Below, piece by piece: positions 61,623 through 64,000 of a DNA stretch of 64,000 nt. The stretch covers positions 1-64,000 of the forward strand of contig CASFNG010000003.1 in assembly GCA_949296075.1 (NCBI GenBank). The letters run 5' to 3'. The first letter of the stretch is position 1, and the number at the start of each line of letters is the position of its first letter. The DNA is from an uncultured Parabacteroides sp. (GTDB taxonomy: Bacteria > Bacteroidota > Bacteroidia > Bacteroidales > Tannerellaceae). A model generated the notes under the pieces. The model ran no database searches, was not told where the DNA came from, and was given only the letters and a program-made list of their open reading frames with translations. The position numbers and the translations under genes were made by a program.

Positions 61623-62213
61623 ATGGACACAAAAATTCAGGAACTGACGGATAAGATCTACAAGGAAGGCGTAGAGAAGGGCAACGAGGAGGCGAGACGA
61701 ATAGTGGCCGCCGCCAACACCCAGAAGGATACGATCTTGAGAGACGCGGAAGCGGAGGCCAAGCGTATCATCGCCGCCGCGGAGAAACAGGCGGCCGAGT
61801 TGAAAAAAAACACGGAAGCCGAGTTGAGACTTTTCGCCACCCAATCCGTGGAGGCCTTGAAGAGCGAGGTCACCAACCTGATTAACGGGGAGATCGTCGG
61901 CTCTAACGTGAAAGCCGCCTTGACGGATCCGGAGTATATGCGGAAAGTGATCCTTGAGCTGGTGAAGAGTTGGCCCGCCAACGAGTTCCTGACCATCCAG
62001 GCGGAGGATGCCGAGGGGCTGGGAGCCTATTTCGAGGCGAACGCCAAGAACCTGTTGGATAAAGGTATCAAGATCGAGAAAGTGAACGGGAGGAAGGCCT
62101 CTTTCGCCGTAATCCCGGCTGATGGCTCGTATAAGGTATCATTCGGGGAAGAGGAGTTCATCGAGTTCTTCAAGGAATTCTTGCGTCCGCGATTGGTAGA
62201 AATGCTGTTCTGA
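61623..62213 (+). CDS. ntpE: V/A-type ATPase subunit E
   Basis: The 196-residue protein has a long N-terminal helix (residues 1-75) rich in Ala, Glu and Lys with the ARRIVAAANTQKDTILRDAE pattern of peripheral-stalk subunits, and a compact C-terminal domain ending FLRPRLVEMLF. Subunit E forms the stator stalk that links the catalytic head to the membrane motor. A TTG at 61593 would add ten residues; ATG 61623 is preferred. It opens the operon, 2 bases before the DUF2764 gene. Confidence 0.88.
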   Translation: MDTKIQELTDKIYKEGVEKGNEEARRIVAAANTQKDTILRDAEAEAKRIIAAAEKQAAELKKNTEAELRLFATQSVEALKSEVTNLINGEIVGSNVKAALTDPEYMRKVILELVKSWPANEFLTIQAEDAEGLGAYFEANAKNLLDKGIKIEKVNGRKASFAVIPADGSYKVSFGEEEFIEFFKEFLRPRLVEMLF

Positions 62214-62215
62214 TT

Positions 62216-63097
62216 ATGGGGAAGTATTACTATTTGGTCTCCGGGCTTCCAGGTCTGGCGCTGGATGATAGTAAGCTGACCTACTCGGTCGAGTCTTTCC
62301 GGTCGGAGATAGAGGCTATGTTGTCTGCCAAGGACCGGAAATTGGTCGATCTCTTCTACCTGAGATATGACAACCGGAATTTGCTCTCGTTCATGAGGGA
62401 TCCGGACGCAGTGCCTGATCCTCGGGGAAGAATCACCTATGACGAGATACACGCCATCCTAAAGGCGCTGAGAGAGGAGGAGAAGATACCCGCCAATGAC
62501 CGGATCCCTCCTTATTTCACGGAGTTCTTGAGAGCGTATTTGGCCGAGGAAGGGAAGGACAGCAAACCCGAGAGAGAATGTATATTGTGGGAAGACCGCT
62601 TGGCGGCGTTGTATTACGCGTATGCCATGAGGTGCGGCAACAAGTTCGTGGCGGATTGGTTTGAGCTCAACCTGAACGTGAACAACCTCCTTACCGCCAT
62701 TACCTGCCGAAAGTACGACCTCGACAAATCCGGATATATCGTGGGAGACAATGAGGTGGCGGAGCGTGTCCGCCAGTCGAACGCCCGCGATTTCGGATTG
62801 GATAATGATTCCGTGGAATATCTTCCCGAGTTGCAACGTATAGCCGAGGAGACGGATCTGATCGCCCGGGAGGAGAAAATCGACTTGCTTAAGTGGAAAT
62901 GGCTCGACGAGAACACCTTCTTCAAGACATTCGACATCGAGAGCGTATTCGCCTACCTGCTGAAGATAGAGATGATCGAGCGATGGGTGACGCTCGACAA
63001 GGCCGCCGGGGAGAAAACCTTCCGCGAGCTGGTAGGCGCCATGAAGAAAGGGAGCGAGAATGTATTGGCTGAATTTAAAAGAAACAATATAAAATAG
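62216..63097 (+). CDS. DUF2764 family V/A-ATPase subunit (subunit C-like)
   Basis: The 293-residue, mostly helical protein begins MGKYYYLVSGLPGL, the typical DUF2764 start. It occupies the operon place of subunit C between E and A, and contains ELNLNVNNLLTAITCRKYD, which resembles C/d subunits that lie on top of the rotor ring. It is translated 2 bases after ntpE and 2 before ntpA. A structural role in the central stalk is inferred from position and weak resemblance. Confidence 0.8.
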   Translation: MGKYYYLVSGLPGLALDDSKLTYSVESFRSEIEAMLSAKDRKLVDLFYLRYDNRNLLSFMRDPDAVPDPRGRITYDEIHAILKALREEEKIPANDRIPPYFTEFLRAYLAEEGKDSKPERECILWEDRLAALYYAYAMRCGNKFVADWFELNLNVNNLLTAITCRKYDLDKSGYIVGDNEVAERVRQSNARDFGLDNDSVEYLPELQRIAEETDLIAREEKIDLLKWKWLDENTFFKTFDIESVFAYLLKIEMIERWVTLDKAAGEKTFRELVGAMKKGSENVLAEFKRNNIK

Positions 63098-63099
63098 TT

Positions 63100-64000
63100 A
63101 TGGCTACGAAAGGAATTGTAAAAGGAATCGTATCCAATCTGGTAACCGTAGAGGTGGATGGTCCGGTTTCTCAGAATGAGATCTGTTACATCTCGGTCGG
63201 AGGCGTCAAGCTGATGTCGGAGGTAATCAAGGTAATAGGCAAGAACGCTTTTGTGCAGGTCTTCGAGAGCACGCGCGGTATGCGCGTCGGAGACGAGGCG
63301 GAATTCCAGGGACATATGCTGGAGGTGACGCTGGGGCCGGGTATGCTGTCGCGCAATTATGATGGGTTACAGAATGATCTGGACAAGATGGAAGGCGTAT
63401 TCCTGAAGCGTGGCGACTACACTTTCGCGCTGGATAACGAGCGGAAGTGGGACTTCAAGCCATTGGCCAAGGCGGGCGACCAAGTGCGCGCCGGCGATTG
63501 GTTAGGGGAGGTGGAAGAGAATCTCCAGCCTCATAAGATCATGGTTCCCTTCGTTTTCGAGGGTATCTATACCGTCAAGTCGGTAGCCGAGGCAGGGCAA
63601 TATACGATCAACGACACGATGGCTGTCCTCGTGGATGAGAACGGGGCTGAGCGAAGCGTCACGATGGTGCAGAAATGGCCGGTAAAGAAAGCGATCACTT
63701 GCTATAAGGAGAAACCGCGCCCCTATAAATTATTGGAGACCGGCGTGCGTACGATCGATACGGTCAACCCGATCGTGGAGGGCGGTACGGGATTTATCCC
63801 TGGCCCGTTCGGTACGGGAAAGACCGTGCTGCAACATGCCATCTCCAAGCAGGCGGAGGCTGACATCGTGATTATCGCGGCTTGCGGTGAGCGTGCGAAC
63901 GAGGTGGTGGAGATCTTTACCGAGTTCCCTGAGTTGGTGGATCCCCATACGGGACGTAAGCTGATGGAACGGACGATCATTATCGCGAACACCTCGAATA
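63100..64000 (+). CDS. ntpA: V/A-type ATPase catalytic subunit A (partial, cut by window end)
   Basis: The first 300 residues are present. They include the N-terminal barrel (GIVKGIVSNLVTVEVDGP), the non-homologous insertion (about 110-190), and Walker A GPFGTGKTVLQHA from residue 235, followed by AACGERANEVVEIFTEFPEL. This is the nucleotide-hydrolysing subunit of a V/A-type ATP synthase/ATPase that moves H+ or Na+ across the inner membrane. No stop is reached; about half of the usual ~585 residues lie beyond the window. Confidence 0.95.
   Translation, partial: MATKGIVKGIVSNLVTVEVDGPVSQNEICYISVGGVKLMSEVIKVIGKNAFVQVFESTRGMRVGDEAEFQGHMLEVTLGPGMLSRNYDGLQNDLDKMEGVFLKRGDYTFALDNERKWDFKPLAKAGDQVRAGDWLGEVEENLQPHKIMVPFVFEGIYTVKSVAEAGQYTINDTMAVLVDENGAERSVTMVQKWPVKKAITCYKEKPRPYKLLETGVRTIDTVNPIVEGGTGFIPGPFGTGKTVLQHAISKQAEADIVIIAACGERANEVVEIFTEFPELVDPHTGRKLMERTIIIANTSN

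Overview
This window looks like a chromosomal segment of a gut Bacteroidales bacterium, most likely Parabacteroides (close to P. distasonis). The evidence is gene content typical of the order: the L28-L33-DUF4295 operon, DUF4835 and DUF4293 proteins, Bacteroidetes-type BamD and RpoZ, a fimbrillin-like lipoprotein, and a V/A-type ATPase with a DUF2764 subunit. Many genes are preceded by the Bacteroides -7 box TAnnTTTG, and purine-rich Shine-Dalgarno sequences are mostly absent. Genus and species are inferred, not proven. No rRNA, CRISPR array, insertion sequence or intact prophage was seen.

Layout. 1-3.6 kb: an AlaX-like editing protein, three tRNA-Arg(ACG) genes, and a patatin phospholipase fused to an outer-membrane barrel. 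3.6-10.3 kb: htpG and a 1,410-residue CoA-dehydratase activase, separated by a 394-base gap holding a 136-base element bounded by inverted repeats. 10.4-19.5 kb: translation and replication housekeeping genes (rpmB, rpmG, DUF4295, dnaN, a DEDDh exonuclease, an alcohol dehydrogenase, coaBC, DUF4835, recN, rlmB, ridA), many overlapping or closely spaced. 19.5-28.5 kb: ygiQ, mdh, an aldo/keto reductase coupled to an AddB-like nuclease, free methionine-R-sulfoxide reductase, and a MATE exporter. 28.7-36.7 kb: the operon aguA-aguB-pabB-pabC (agmatine to putrescine, and p-aminobenzoate), facing folC-MFS-ispE and a HAD phosphatase. 37-41.5 kb is the most accessory part: an ORF6N protein, a mosaic fimbrillin-like lipoprotein and a DUF1080 lipoprotein.

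41.5-55 kb: paaK plus an ACT protein, bamD, rpoZ, DUF4293, cysK, a cation symporter, an SGNH hydrolase, a GH2 beta-galactosidase, proS and fhs. 55-59.3 kb is a cobalamin locus: cobI is divergent from a cobalamin riboswitch that heads btuF-btuC-btuD. 59.3-61.5 kb: a structured gap with a possible 20-residue peptide, an exported protein with two DnaJ-like zinc modules, and a GNAT acetyltransferase. 61.6-64 kb: the start of a V/A-ATPase operon (subunit E, DUF2764, subunit A cut by the window edge).

The genes mostly form independent short operons bounded by clear intrinsic terminators. The least ordinary signals are non-coding: the 136-base element upstream of the activase; stem-loops placed almost exactly at predicted transcription starts of three genes; two genes whose promoter abuts the ATG so closely that the mRNA should be leaderless; and a recurring TTTCCGG-type intergenic motif. 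Among proteins, the exported double zinc-finger protein at 59.8 kb and the fimbrillin-like gene with a sharp internal composition change deserve most attention.
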